From positions 1 to 7,863 of the forward strand of contig JAUVYQ010000123.1 of assembly GCA_030603035.1 (NCBI GenBank): a stretch of 7,863 nt of DNA, written 5' to 3'. The notes below the pieces were generated by a model. It was not told the DNA's origin. It did no database searches and saw nothing but the letters and a program-made list of their open reading frames with translations. A program made the position numbers and the translations under genes. Source of the stretch: Phycisphaerae bacterium. GTDB lineage: Bacteria; Planctomycetota; Phycisphaerae; Sedimentisphaerales; SG8-4. Shown here piece after piece: positions 1-4,811 of the stretch (the stretch's first letter is position 1; each line of letters opens with the position of its first letter).

Positions 1-436
1 TGTAAGGGCTGCCAAGATAGTCAAATGTAATTGCATTACTGGAGTCAGGGTCGAAATCAACATCAACAATATCAACCTTGCTCAATCGGCTGTCGCCGCT
101 GAAATTCACAATGTATTTGAATCCTTTCTTAACCGGGTGATATATCACTCCGTTTGGGTCCTCTATCTGATAACTCTCGGTTGACTTATCAAAAACCACG
201 GCGTACATCTTCTGTCTGCTGATTGCCATACTTTTGGCGTACTCCAGGTCCGCTGCAATCATATTTGCCGCTGACCGAATCTGCATACCGGCTGCCGAAG
301 TCATCATTGGTATCGCCACCATTGCCGCTATCGTGATTATCACAACCACAATTATAATCTCTATCATAGTAAAACTACGAATGCAGCTTTTAGTGGGCAG
401 ACAACGAACTTCTGACTCTGAACTATGAGTTAACAT
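1..436 (-). CDS. GspH/FimT-like minor pseudopilin, 3' end cut by window edge
   Basis: The minus strand encodes 145 residues from ATG 436 with no stop before the window edge, so the C-terminus is missing. A leader of about 21 residues is followed by FTMIEIIIVVVIITIAAMVA (22-41), a class III prepilin signal with Glu at +5 and a hydrophobic helix. A stretch like AADLEYAKSMAISRQ after the helix, and FDYLGSPY near the visible end, are typical of GspH/FimT minor pseudopilins, which help form the tip of a type II secretion pseudopilus or type IV pilus. The residue before the cleavage site is Ser (CIRS|FTMIE), not the usual Gly. The start is uncertain: ATG 436 has AAGG nine bases upstream; GTG 442 and ATG 469 are in frame, and ATG 469 overlaps the stop of the upstream small ORF as TAATG. 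It is probably the last visible gene of the pseudopilin cluster. Confidence 0.85.
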   Translation of the reverse strand, partial: MLTHSSESEVRCLPTKSCIRSFTMIEIIIVVVIITIAAMVAIPMMTSAAGMQIRSAANMIAADLEYAKSMAISRQKMYAVVFDKSTESYQIEDPNGVIYHPVKKGFKYIVNFSGDSRLSKVDIVDVDFDPDSSNAITFDYLGSPY

Positions 437-468
437 TCTCACCGACCTTATCTCTCTATCCTGGCGCA

Positions 469-654
469 TTATGAGCCGCAACCTCTGTTCTTTACTTCGT
501 CCCCTTCCGTGTTCATCTTTACCGGCCGGTCGGCTAATGCAGACAAGCCGCGGCGCCCTCTAACATTTAGGGCCTGTCCAGCCAGGCACATACCGTCCGG
601 TTTTCTCATCTGCCTTGAGTTTTCCAAACGCACCAAAACTGATATAAGTGTCAT
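469..654 (-). CDS. Doubtful small ORF upstream of the GspH-like gene
   Basis: A 61-residue frame runs from ATG 654 to TAA 469. AAGGA lies at a reasonable distance upstream of the ATG, and the stop overlaps an in-frame ATG of the GspH-like gene (TAATG), an arrangement that would fit translational coupling. The product is basic and hydrophilic, with no membrane segment or motif I recognise (a middle part reads ALNVRGRRGLSALADRP). The DNA is locally GC-rich and contains a perfect 10-bp palindrome (521-530), which could equally mean a non-coding repeat that happens to stay open. Evidence for translation is the ribosome-site-like sequence and the overlap only. No function can be given. Confidence 0.3.
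   Translation of the reverse strand: MTLISVLVRLENSRQMRKPDGMCLAGQALNVRGRRGLSALADRPVKMNTEGDEVKNRGCGS
521..530. repeat. Perfect 10-bp palindrome
   Basis: ACCGGCCGGT equals its own reverse complement and sits in a GC-rich patch of an otherwise AT-rich spacer. It could be a protein-binding site, part of a dispersed repeat, or chance. Confidence 0.4.
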
Positions 655-721
655 TCCTAATATCCTTCTGTAGTTAATACCGACAAAATTGGTACAATCA
701 TCAAAACAGTACCATAGGAAT

Positions 722-739
722 CATCGAACTATTTCGATG
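722..739. repeat. Short hairpin, 7-bp perfect stem
   Basis: CATCGAA and TTCGATG pair perfectly around a CTAT loop. No T-run follows on either strand, so it is not a standard intrinsic terminator. It lies between the PilX-like gene and the GspH-like gene and could stabilise a transcript end. Confidence 0.35.
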
Positions 740-863
740 TCTCGCGGGGGACGGGATGTGTAATTGGTGTCATCAATCTACTTCGGATTTTTCTTTTTAT
801 CGCGTATAAAGGCCGATAAGCATTTCTCGTTTAAGTCCTATCACTGTGCTCTATAAGTTGCCT

Positions 864-2030
864 TTATTTTCTTTTGATACTTCTAAAAAATGCCCCAGCA
901 GCCGGCGACCATCTTACCGTATTACCGGAACCATCCGAGATTTGAATCGCTGCCTTATCCGGTGCTGCTGTGATGTTGGTGGTGCCGTAATCTGAAGACG
1001 CATCTGTACCTTCACTAATAATATACAACGCTCCAAGAATATCGACAGAAGCACCTCCGGTATGCCCATTTATGCTCATCTTATGACCTATCTGAACAAA
1101 ACCTGTTACGCCAAGCTGTGCTTCATCCGGTATTCTTAGATCGTGGTTTATTAGAAGGGCGGGAAAGTTTTTAGCCGCTGTGATGACCACATTGCTGTTC
1201 TGTTTTATTGTCAGGCTGCATTCGACTACGAGCATTCCGGTTATATGAACATTCCCACCTAAGTTAAGATCACCGCTGCAGTAATAAACTCTGGGCGGTT
1301 CGTCGCCGGCACTGCCCCAGGAAACATCGTTATAATCACCTGTCGCAATTTGTTGTACTGAATATGCCTGTGAGCCAATGTAATACTGGGAGCTGAAATC
1401 AGCAGGCGCAAGGCCAGGCAAGCTTACAGGCGGGCTGCTGACAGAACTATACGTTTGGCCTGCTGCTGGTCCTGTTATGGTTTTCTTAGCATAGGCATCA
1501 CCGTTAACTGTACCTGCGATTGTCAGTTCATCGCCACAATAGACATCTCCGTTGACTGCCACCCGGCTTTTTATTGTTGTTTTTCCTCCAGCCCAGTATG
1601 CAATGCACGGGTCAAGGCGCAGCTCCGCCTCCAAACTACTGCGGCCGGTCTTTTCTCCATTCTTTTCCCTGTATGCATCGCAGGTTATCTGGTAATTACA
1701 CTCACCGAGCTTAACCACATTGACATCATAGTAATCATCACTGCCCGCTACCAACTGCTGCCTCACATCCCCCGCCCAATATTCTGAATCAACGTCCTGC
1801 GGATTGAGTATCAATCCTCTGGCGTGCTCCAGCGCAGATTCAGCTAAATAATCCATTTGCGTTCGCAGTATCATATTCTCCCCGCAGGCTAATTCGACGT
1901 CACTTCGCGCCAGAAAGCCTAATGACAGAATTGTTATTGCCATAACAACAAACAGGACAACAAGCAGTGCCGCCCCGCTTCTTCTTGAATTTCGAATTTT
2001 GAATTTTGAATTTTGAATTTTGAATTTCAT
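864..2030 (-). CDS. PilX/GspK-like pseudopilin with beta-rich C-terminal domain
   Basis: About 388 residues from ATG 2030. The leader (roughly 2-15) is encoded by a heptamer tandem array, followed by RRSG and the hydrophobic helix AALLVVLFVVMAITILSLGF (20-39). Small residues at the start and no Glu at +5 are usual for PilX and GspK, the large tip pseudopilin. The conserved region LAESALEHARGLI follows at about 62-74, as in PilX N-terminal domains. The rest is rich in short Gly/Asn/Asp turns (about 147-187 and 250-340, e.g. VNGDVYCGDELTIAGTVNG), which suggests a repetitive beta fold rather than the helical GspK domain. The gene overlaps or abuts the GspJ-like stop: GTG 2045 and ATG 2042 are in-frame alternatives inside that gene, and ATG 2030 begins one base after its TAA. 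No clear Shine-Dalgarno supports any of them. Family placement is good; the role at the tip is inferred. Confidence 0.85.
   Translation of the reverse strand: MKFKIQNSKFKIRNSRRSGAALLVVLFVVMAITILSLGFLARSDVELACGENMILRTQMDYLAESALEHARGLILNPQDVDSEYWAGDVRQQLVAGSDDYYDVNVVKLGECNYQITCDAYREKNGEKTGRSSLEAELRLDPCIAYWAGGKTTIKSRVAVNGDVYCGDELTIAGTVNGDAYAKKTITGPAAGQTYSSVSSPPVSLPGLAPADFSSQYYIGSQAYSVQQIATGDYNDVSWGSAGDEPPRVYYCSGDLNLGGNVHITGMLVVECSLTIKQNSNVVITAAKNFPALLINHDLRIPDEAQLGVTGFVQIGHKMSINGHTGGASVDILGALYIISEGTDASSDYGTTNITAAPDKAAIQISDGSGNTVRWSPAAGAFFRSIKRK
1986..2027. repeat. Heptamer tandem array, six units of TGAATTT
   Basis: Six consecutive 7-bp units fill the interval; five are TGAATTT and one (1993-1999) is CGAATTT. 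Read on the minus strand the unit is AAATTCA. The 42 bases are exactly 14 codons and encode KFKIQNSKFKIRNS, directly after ATG 2030 of the PilX-like gene. Because 3 x 7 = 21, three units make a seven-residue protein repeat. Confidence 0.95.
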
Positions 2031-2031
2031 C

Positions 2032-2595
2032 TTAATCGTCATCACTTACAATATTGCCGCTGCCGTCGAGCAGGTTTCCCGCCCAGCCCCGAAGTGCAGC
2101 GCTTATCTGATACTGGCGAACAACACCATTTTCAACAAGGTCAAACGAAATACTTACAAATTTTCTTTTCGTCGGCGGCAGTGCCGGCTCGTCAAATCGA
2201 AACTGCACATTGCGGCACCGAGGAATCAGCACCACCGGCTCAGGCGCACTGTTAAACTCACAAAGCTGCATATCACCACCCGCCAATATCACTTTTGTAA
2301 TGGCCACCAGCTCATCAGTAATATCAAGTTCCCCATCCCTGTCCCGGTCCAGCCAAAGCACTATTTCACTCTCCGAAGCTGCATATACAAGTTTACTGTA
2401 TCTTATCAGCTCCGAAATCCTGAGCGTCGCATAGCGCACTTGCGCCTGCTTCTGGCTCGTATCGCCGCTTGTCTCATTTGCCGTCCCCATAGCGTAAGCT
2501 AACGTAGCCACTGCGGTCAAAACTATGCTCGTGACCATCAACGCTATCAGCAGCTCAACCAGCGTAAAACCATTCTCGTATCTCGTATTTCGCAT
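2032..2595 (-). CDS. GspJ/PilW-like minor pseudopilin
   Basis: 187 residues from ATG 2595. The leader MRNTRYENG ends in Gly and is followed by FTLVELLIALMVTSIVLTAV (10-29), a canonical class III prepilin signal with Glu at +5. Length and the position between GspI-like and PilX/GspK-like genes fit GspJ or PilW, a tip subunit of a type II secretion pseudopilus or type IV pilus. Residues 83-94 (DRDRDGELDITD) match the calcium loop of an EF-hand or dockerin: Asp at 1, 3, 5, 9 and 12, Gly at 6, hydrophobic at 8. The longest frame starts at TTG 2619, overlapping the upstream stop as TTGA; I prefer ATG 2595 because it gives a nine-residue leader. No strong Shine-Dalgarno precedes either. The start codon sits inside a TACGAGA heptamer array. 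Confidence 0.88.
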   Translation of the reverse strand: MRNTRYENGFTLVELLIALMVTSIVLTAVATLAYAMGTANETSGDTSQKQAQVRYATLRISELIRYSKLVYAASESEIVLWLDRDRDGELDITDELVAITKVILAGGDMQLCEFNSAPEPVVLIPRCRNVQFRFDEPALPPTKRKFVSISFDLVENGVVRQYQISAALRGWAGNLLDGSGNIVSDDD

Positions 2596-2608
2596 CTCGT
2601 ATCTCGCT
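2574..2608. repeat. Heptamer tandem array, five units of TCTCGTA
   Basis: Units in order are TCTCGTA, TCTCGTA, TTTCGCA, TCTCGTA and TCTCGCT, with no bases between them. On the minus strand the unit is TACGAGA. The array covers start codon ATG 2595 of the GspJ-like gene and encodes nearly all of its leader (RNTRYE) as well as the upstream in-frame RARYE. Confidence 0.9.
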
Positions 2609-2615
2609 CTAATAA

Positions 2616-3053
2616 TCAATTGCCTATAAGCCGATTTATAATCGCAATCTCTTTACCGCTGTAATATACTCGCACCGTAGCGCGAATAAATTTTAGCTCT
2701 CCTGCCTCGCTTTCCTGCGGCACTCGAACATATTCACAGCTTACATCTCTGCTGAAGTTAGCGTAATTTGAATCGGAAAATACCGCTCCGCTTGCATCTT
2801 TTACCTGACCTTGCGCCTCGGCATAGCCATCATAGCTGGTCAATATCTGGTCAAATGGCGTCTGTATAATCTCTTCCATCAAATCGCCTGCTAACTTGGC
2901 GCCTAAAGTCCTGCGCATACCTTCAGCCCGCACCGCCGCACCGCTCGTAAATGGAAGCAGCACCCCCGCCGCAGCGATACCCAGCACGACGGTCGCCATC
3001 ATCGCCTCAGCTAAGGTAAACCCCTTATATTTAGTTTGTAGTTCGTAGTTCAT
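2616..3053 (-). CDS. GspI/PilV-like minor pseudopilin
   Basis: 145 residues from ATG 3053. Leader MNYELQTKYKG ends in Gly and is followed by FTLAEAMMATVVLGIAAAGV (12-31) with Glu at +5. The pattern FTLAEAMMA plus a region rich in Ala and Arg (AAVRAEGMRRTLGAKLAGDLMEEI without spacing gaps, about 41-64) is typical of GspI/PilV, which together with GspJ and GspK starts pseudopilus assembly. The frame stays open upstream to TTG 3155, but those 34 codons do not resemble a leader, so ATG 3053 is preferred; it lacks a recognisable Shine-Dalgarno and lies in a degenerate heptamer array. The stop TGA (2618-2616) overlaps the TTG that begins the longest GspJ frame, so the two genes are probably translated from one transcript. 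Confidence 0.87.
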   Translation of the reverse strand: MNYELQTKYKGFTLAEAMMATVVLGIAAAGVLLPFTSGAAVRAEGMRRTLGAKLAGDLMEEIIQTPFDQILTSYDGYAEAQGQVKDASGAVFSDSNYANFSRDVSCEYVRVPQESEAGELKFIRATVRVYYSGKEIAIINRLIGN

Positions 3054-3058
3054 AGTAA
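3031..3058. repeat. Degenerate heptamer tandem array, GTAGTTC type
   Basis: Successive 7-bp units are TTAGTTT, GTAGTTC, GTAGTTC and a partial ATAGTAA; the middle two are identical. On the minus strand the unit is GAACTAC. The array covers ATG 3053 and encodes NYELQT of the GspI-like leader. Shorter and less regular than the two arrays further left. Confidence 0.75.
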
Positions 3059-3234
3059 AATAATCATTAATCAATATCGAAGATCCGGCGCCGTTTGACG
3101 GAATCAATTGAAACGGCTGACCCACGTCGGCAATCACCTCAGCACGGTCAGCCAAATTATCAATCCTGCGGCTTCCACACCGTTACCAGTGGCCTGCTAT
3201 CTCTCGGTTGATTACACAACCGCTCATTGACTTT

Positions 3235-3645
3235 TCACAGAGCCGCATAGCCGGTATCATTGTCGGCTTGAAACAAACCGGTCTCGGTATCAAGCCTCCA
3301 GCCGGCTTTGTTGGCGCCTGCCGGCTCGCCGTCAAAGCGAACCGTGTTAAGGTCGTTAAAAGGATTCGTAGGAATCTTCTTAATATACGGACCATACTGT
3401 CCGGCCTTTTTTATCATAGTGGTTTTGAAACTCTCGAATGAGTCGGCAGGAGGAAGGCAATCTCCGTGCTGAACACGGTACAAATCGAGCTGAGCACGCA
3501 TTACTTCAAGTCCGTCAATCAGCTCTGAAACCTTTGTTTCGGCGCTCGCTTCAGTGAACCGCGGAGCAATTGTCCTCGAAACTAAGCCCAATATAACCGC
3601 CATAACCAGGACCTCAACATACGAAAACCGAACCTTATCGTCCAT
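3235..3645 (-). CDS. Second, divergent GspG-like pseudopilin
   Basis: 136 residues from ATG 3645, preceded by a G-rich ribosome site (GGGGGAG, about four bases upstream). The N-terminus MDDKVR is followed by FSYVEVLVMAVILGLV (7-22), with Glu at +5 but Arg at -1, where prepilin peptidases normally need Gly or another small residue. The rest resembles its upstream neighbour: ETKVSELIDGLEVMRAQLDL after the helix, YGPYIKKIPTNPF, and W-x5-TG-x-F-x-AD near the end. It is therefore a diverged duplicate of the major pseudopilin. TTG 3669 gives eight more residues but has no ribosome site. It lies just past the terminator-like hairpin at 3672-3711, so it may be expressed at a lower level than the first paralogue. 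It may act as a minor subunit; whether it is processed is open. Confidence 0.85.
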   Translation of the reverse strand: MDDKVRFSYVEVLVMAVILGLVSRTIAPRFTEASAETKVSELIDGLEVMRAQLDLYRVQHGDCLPPADSFESFKTTMIKKAGQYGPYIKKIPTNPFNDLNTVRFDGEPAGANKAGWRLDTETGLFQADNDTGYAAL

Positions 3646-3671
3646 AGGACTCCCCCCCATATTCTTCAAAA

Positions 3672-3711
3672 GGCTGACCAGCTCTCAGCTATCGCCTAAA
3701 TCTGGTCAGCC
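3672..3711 (-). terminator. Terminator or attenuator hairpin between the GspG paralogues
   Basis: GGCTGACCAG (3672-3681) and CTGGTCAGCC (3702-3711) are perfect 10-bp inverted repeats around a 20-base loop. On the minus strand the second arm is followed at once by TTTT, as in a weak Rho-independent terminator. It lies after the stop of the canonical GspG-like gene and before the second paralogue, where partial termination would favour the first gene. The loop is long and the T-run short, so read-through is expected. Confidence 0.55.
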
Positions 3712-3796
3712 CATTTATTCATCTCCCGACTCTCACAAACTGACGCCGGTAGCTTGTCGTGTAAATATCCACGGCAGTGTCAGCCCCAGTAAGTTT

Positions 3797-4285
3797 TTAA
3801 AGATCCGCGTGGTCAGACCCGGCAACACCATCCACATCCCAACTATCATCGGCTGAGAATTCACCTGTGGTCGAATTCCACTCCCAATGACCCCCGTCAT
3901 CACCAATGGTCCCAGTCTCATCAACGGTGCCATTACCCGCTGCGTCTAAAGCAACGGTACTAAAAGGATTTACGGGAATCTTCCGCATGTATGGACCATA
4001 ATCAGTTCCGGCAGGGTCACCATACTGGTCGGTTGTGCCCGTCATACACTGGATAAAAGTAGCGCCACCAGTAAGCAGTGAAGAACCAGGCAGTATGTCA
4101 TTGTGGTGAATCTTGAAAAGCTGAACCTGGGAACGCACCGCCTGAAGGTCACTGACCAGAGCTGAAAACTTTGCTTCAGAACTGGCGCTGGTGAACTGAG
4201 GAATCACAATAGCCGCTAAAATACCCAGGATGACCACCACAATCAGAATTTCCACTAATGTAAAACCACTTTTTTTAGCTTTCAT
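3797..4285 (-). CDS. GspG-like major pseudopilin
   Basis: 162 residues from ATG 4285, with AGAGGG seven bases upstream. Leader MKAKKSG is followed by FTLVEILIVVVILGILAAIV (8-27), then IPQF, a textbook class III prepilin signal that a prepilin peptidase would cut after Gly7, leaving an N-methylated Phe. After the helix come SSEAKFSALVSDLQAVRSQV (35-54) and YGPYMRKIPVNPF (96-108), as in GspG-like major subunits. The C-terminal part is acidic and Gly-rich (about 114-150), where GspG proteins often bind calcium. It is the most canonical pseudopilin here and probably the main building block of the fibre. The cluster continues downstream past a hairpin. A frame of 25 codons continues in phase after the TAA. 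Confidence 0.93.
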   Translation of the reverse strand: MKAKKSGFTLVEILIVVVILGILAAIVIPQFTSASSEAKFSALVSDLQAVRSQVQLFKIHHNDILPGSSLLTGGATFIQCMTGTTDQYGDPAGTDYGPYMRKIPVNPFSTVALDAAGNGTVDETGTIGDDGGHWEWNSTTGEFSADDSWDVDGVAGSDHADL

Positions 4286-4320
4286 TTTTTTACCCTCTTT
4301 TCTTTTAAGTAAAAGTTACG

Positions 4321-4347
4321 TTTCTTTTCTTTTTCTCTTTTTCTTCT
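4321..4347. repeat. 27-base pyrimidine (purine on minus) tract
   Basis: Only C and T on the plus strand, so the minus-strand transcript has an unbroken A/G run between the mini-prepilin stop and the GspG-like start. It is probably unstructured RNA and could aid ribosome loading, but no specific role is shown. Confidence 0.6.
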
Positions 4348-4435
4348 AAATCGTGAACACAGCCGCAAGAATACCAAGCACGCCCATCACAATCAAAATC
4401 TCAATCAATGAAAAACCACCTCTTTCCGTTCTCAT
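4346..4435 (-). CDS. 29-residue mini-prepilin: leader plus helix only
   Basis: ATG 4435 to TAG 4346, 29 codons. A long purine-rich ribosome site (AGGAGGAGGGGGAG, about five bases before the ATG) is among the strongest in the window. The protein starts MRTERGG, then FSLIEILIVMGVLGILAAVF (8-27), then TI and stop. That is a complete class III prepilin signal: Gly at -1, Phe at +1, Glu at +5 and a 20-residue hydrophobic helix. The soluble domain of a pseudopilin is absent; the sequence after the stop is a purine tract, not a remnant domain. Cleavage would leave a 22-residue membrane peptide. It differs from the neighbouring GspG-like gene at many synonymous sites, so it is not a recent copy. It lies 60 bases upstream of that gene. 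It may be a functional membrane peptide, a translated leader, or a truncated pseudogene. Confidence 0.75.
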   Translation of the reverse strand: MRTERGGFSLIEILIVMGVLGILAAVFTI

Positions 4436-4484
4436 CTTTCTCCCCCTCCTCCTAAGGGAAATTGCACACATCTGACGCAAAAGT

Positions 4485-4513
4485 GTTACAGTTCAATCTA
4501 TCGACTTTATCAA
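4485..4513 (-). promoter_or_regulatory. Candidate sigma-70-like promoter of the pseudopilin cluster
   Basis: On the minus strand TTGATA (4513-4508; 5 of 6 match to TTGACA) is followed after exactly 17 bases by TGTAAC (4490-4485; 4 of 6 match to TATAAT). Transcription would begin about 40 bases before the mini-prepilin ATG at 4435. Pattern match only. Confidence 0.35.
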
Positions 4514-4663
4514 AACAGGACTTAACTGTACCTTTACTTTTCTGTGAGCCGTAAATTCCCTCTACAAAGAACCTTAAGGAATAACCTTGAAAAATACTTC
4601 GATAATTTCACTCGGACGCTCGACCGGCAGTAAAACGCCAAACCACACGTCCGAAAACACTCC

Positions 4664-4685
4664 GGCCCGCCCTTTACGGCGGCCC
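4664..4685. repeat. GC-rich inverted repeat
   Basis: GGCCCGCC and GGCGGCCC form an 8-bp stem with one mismatch around a CTTTAC loop. On the minus strand a TTTT run follows a few bases after the stem, so it could weakly terminate transcripts from tsaE before the pseudopilin promoter. Confidence 0.35.
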
Positions 4686-4762
4686 TATAAGTGTCCAAGC
4701 AAAATATAAAAAATAAACGCTGCACTGCCAAATTTTCAGACGTGAGAAATATCGGGTTATGC

Positions 4763-4810
4763 CATTCTGAGCCGTTTTCCCCCTTGTCATTCTGAGCGGA
4801 GCATAGCGGA
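4763..4810. repeat. Mosaic direct repeat with CATTCTGAGC
   Basis: CATTCTGAGC occurs at 4763-4772 and again at 4788-4797, 25 bases apart. The second copy runs into two AGCGGA units (4795-4800 and 4805-4810). The string TGTCATTCTGAGCGGAGC resembles a dispersed intergenic repeat I know from many environmental bacterial genomes; that identification is from memory. Confidence 0.6.
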
Positions 4811-4811
4811 G

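Larger units (their letters stand above)
437..863. other. Spacer between the PilX-like and GspH-like genes
   Basis: These 427 bases separate two minus-strand pseudopilin genes. The only candidate gene is the doubtful small ORF at 469-654. The segment 655-863 is AT-rich with no convincing ORF. It contains a perfect 7-bp stem with a 4-base loop at 722-739 and a weaker 6-bp inverted repeat near 799-820 (TTATCG / CGATAA). Neither has a T-run placed for a standard terminator. No clear sigma-70 promoter was found for the GspH-like gene. Confidence 0.5.
4436..4811. other. Spacer between tsaE and the pseudopilin cluster
   Basis: About 375 bases without a credible gene. It contains the ribosome site and candidate promoter of the pseudopilin cluster at its left, an imperfect GC-rich inverted repeat at 4664-4685, and a mosaic direct repeat at 4763-4810 next to tsaE. 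A 93-codon minus-strand frame crosses it, but begins in the repeat and has no recognisable domain. Confidence 0.5.

Noticed and set aside
234..428. 64-codon plus-strand hydrophobic ORF
   Set aside because: It is the antisense of the GspH-like prepilin helix; its hydrophobic run mirrors the coding strand.
1986..2608. CRISPR array
   Set aside because: The repeats are contiguous heptamers without spacers of constant length, and no cas gene is present.
3054..3155. Upstream extension of the GspI-like gene to TTG 3155
   Set aside because: The extra 34 codons do not look like a prepilin leader, and would place the cleavage site 45 residues in. ATG 3053 gives a normal 11-residue leader.
3183..3395. 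70-codon minus-strand frame overlapping the second GspG-like gene
   Set aside because: It is a shadow in another frame of a gene with clear prepilin motifs.
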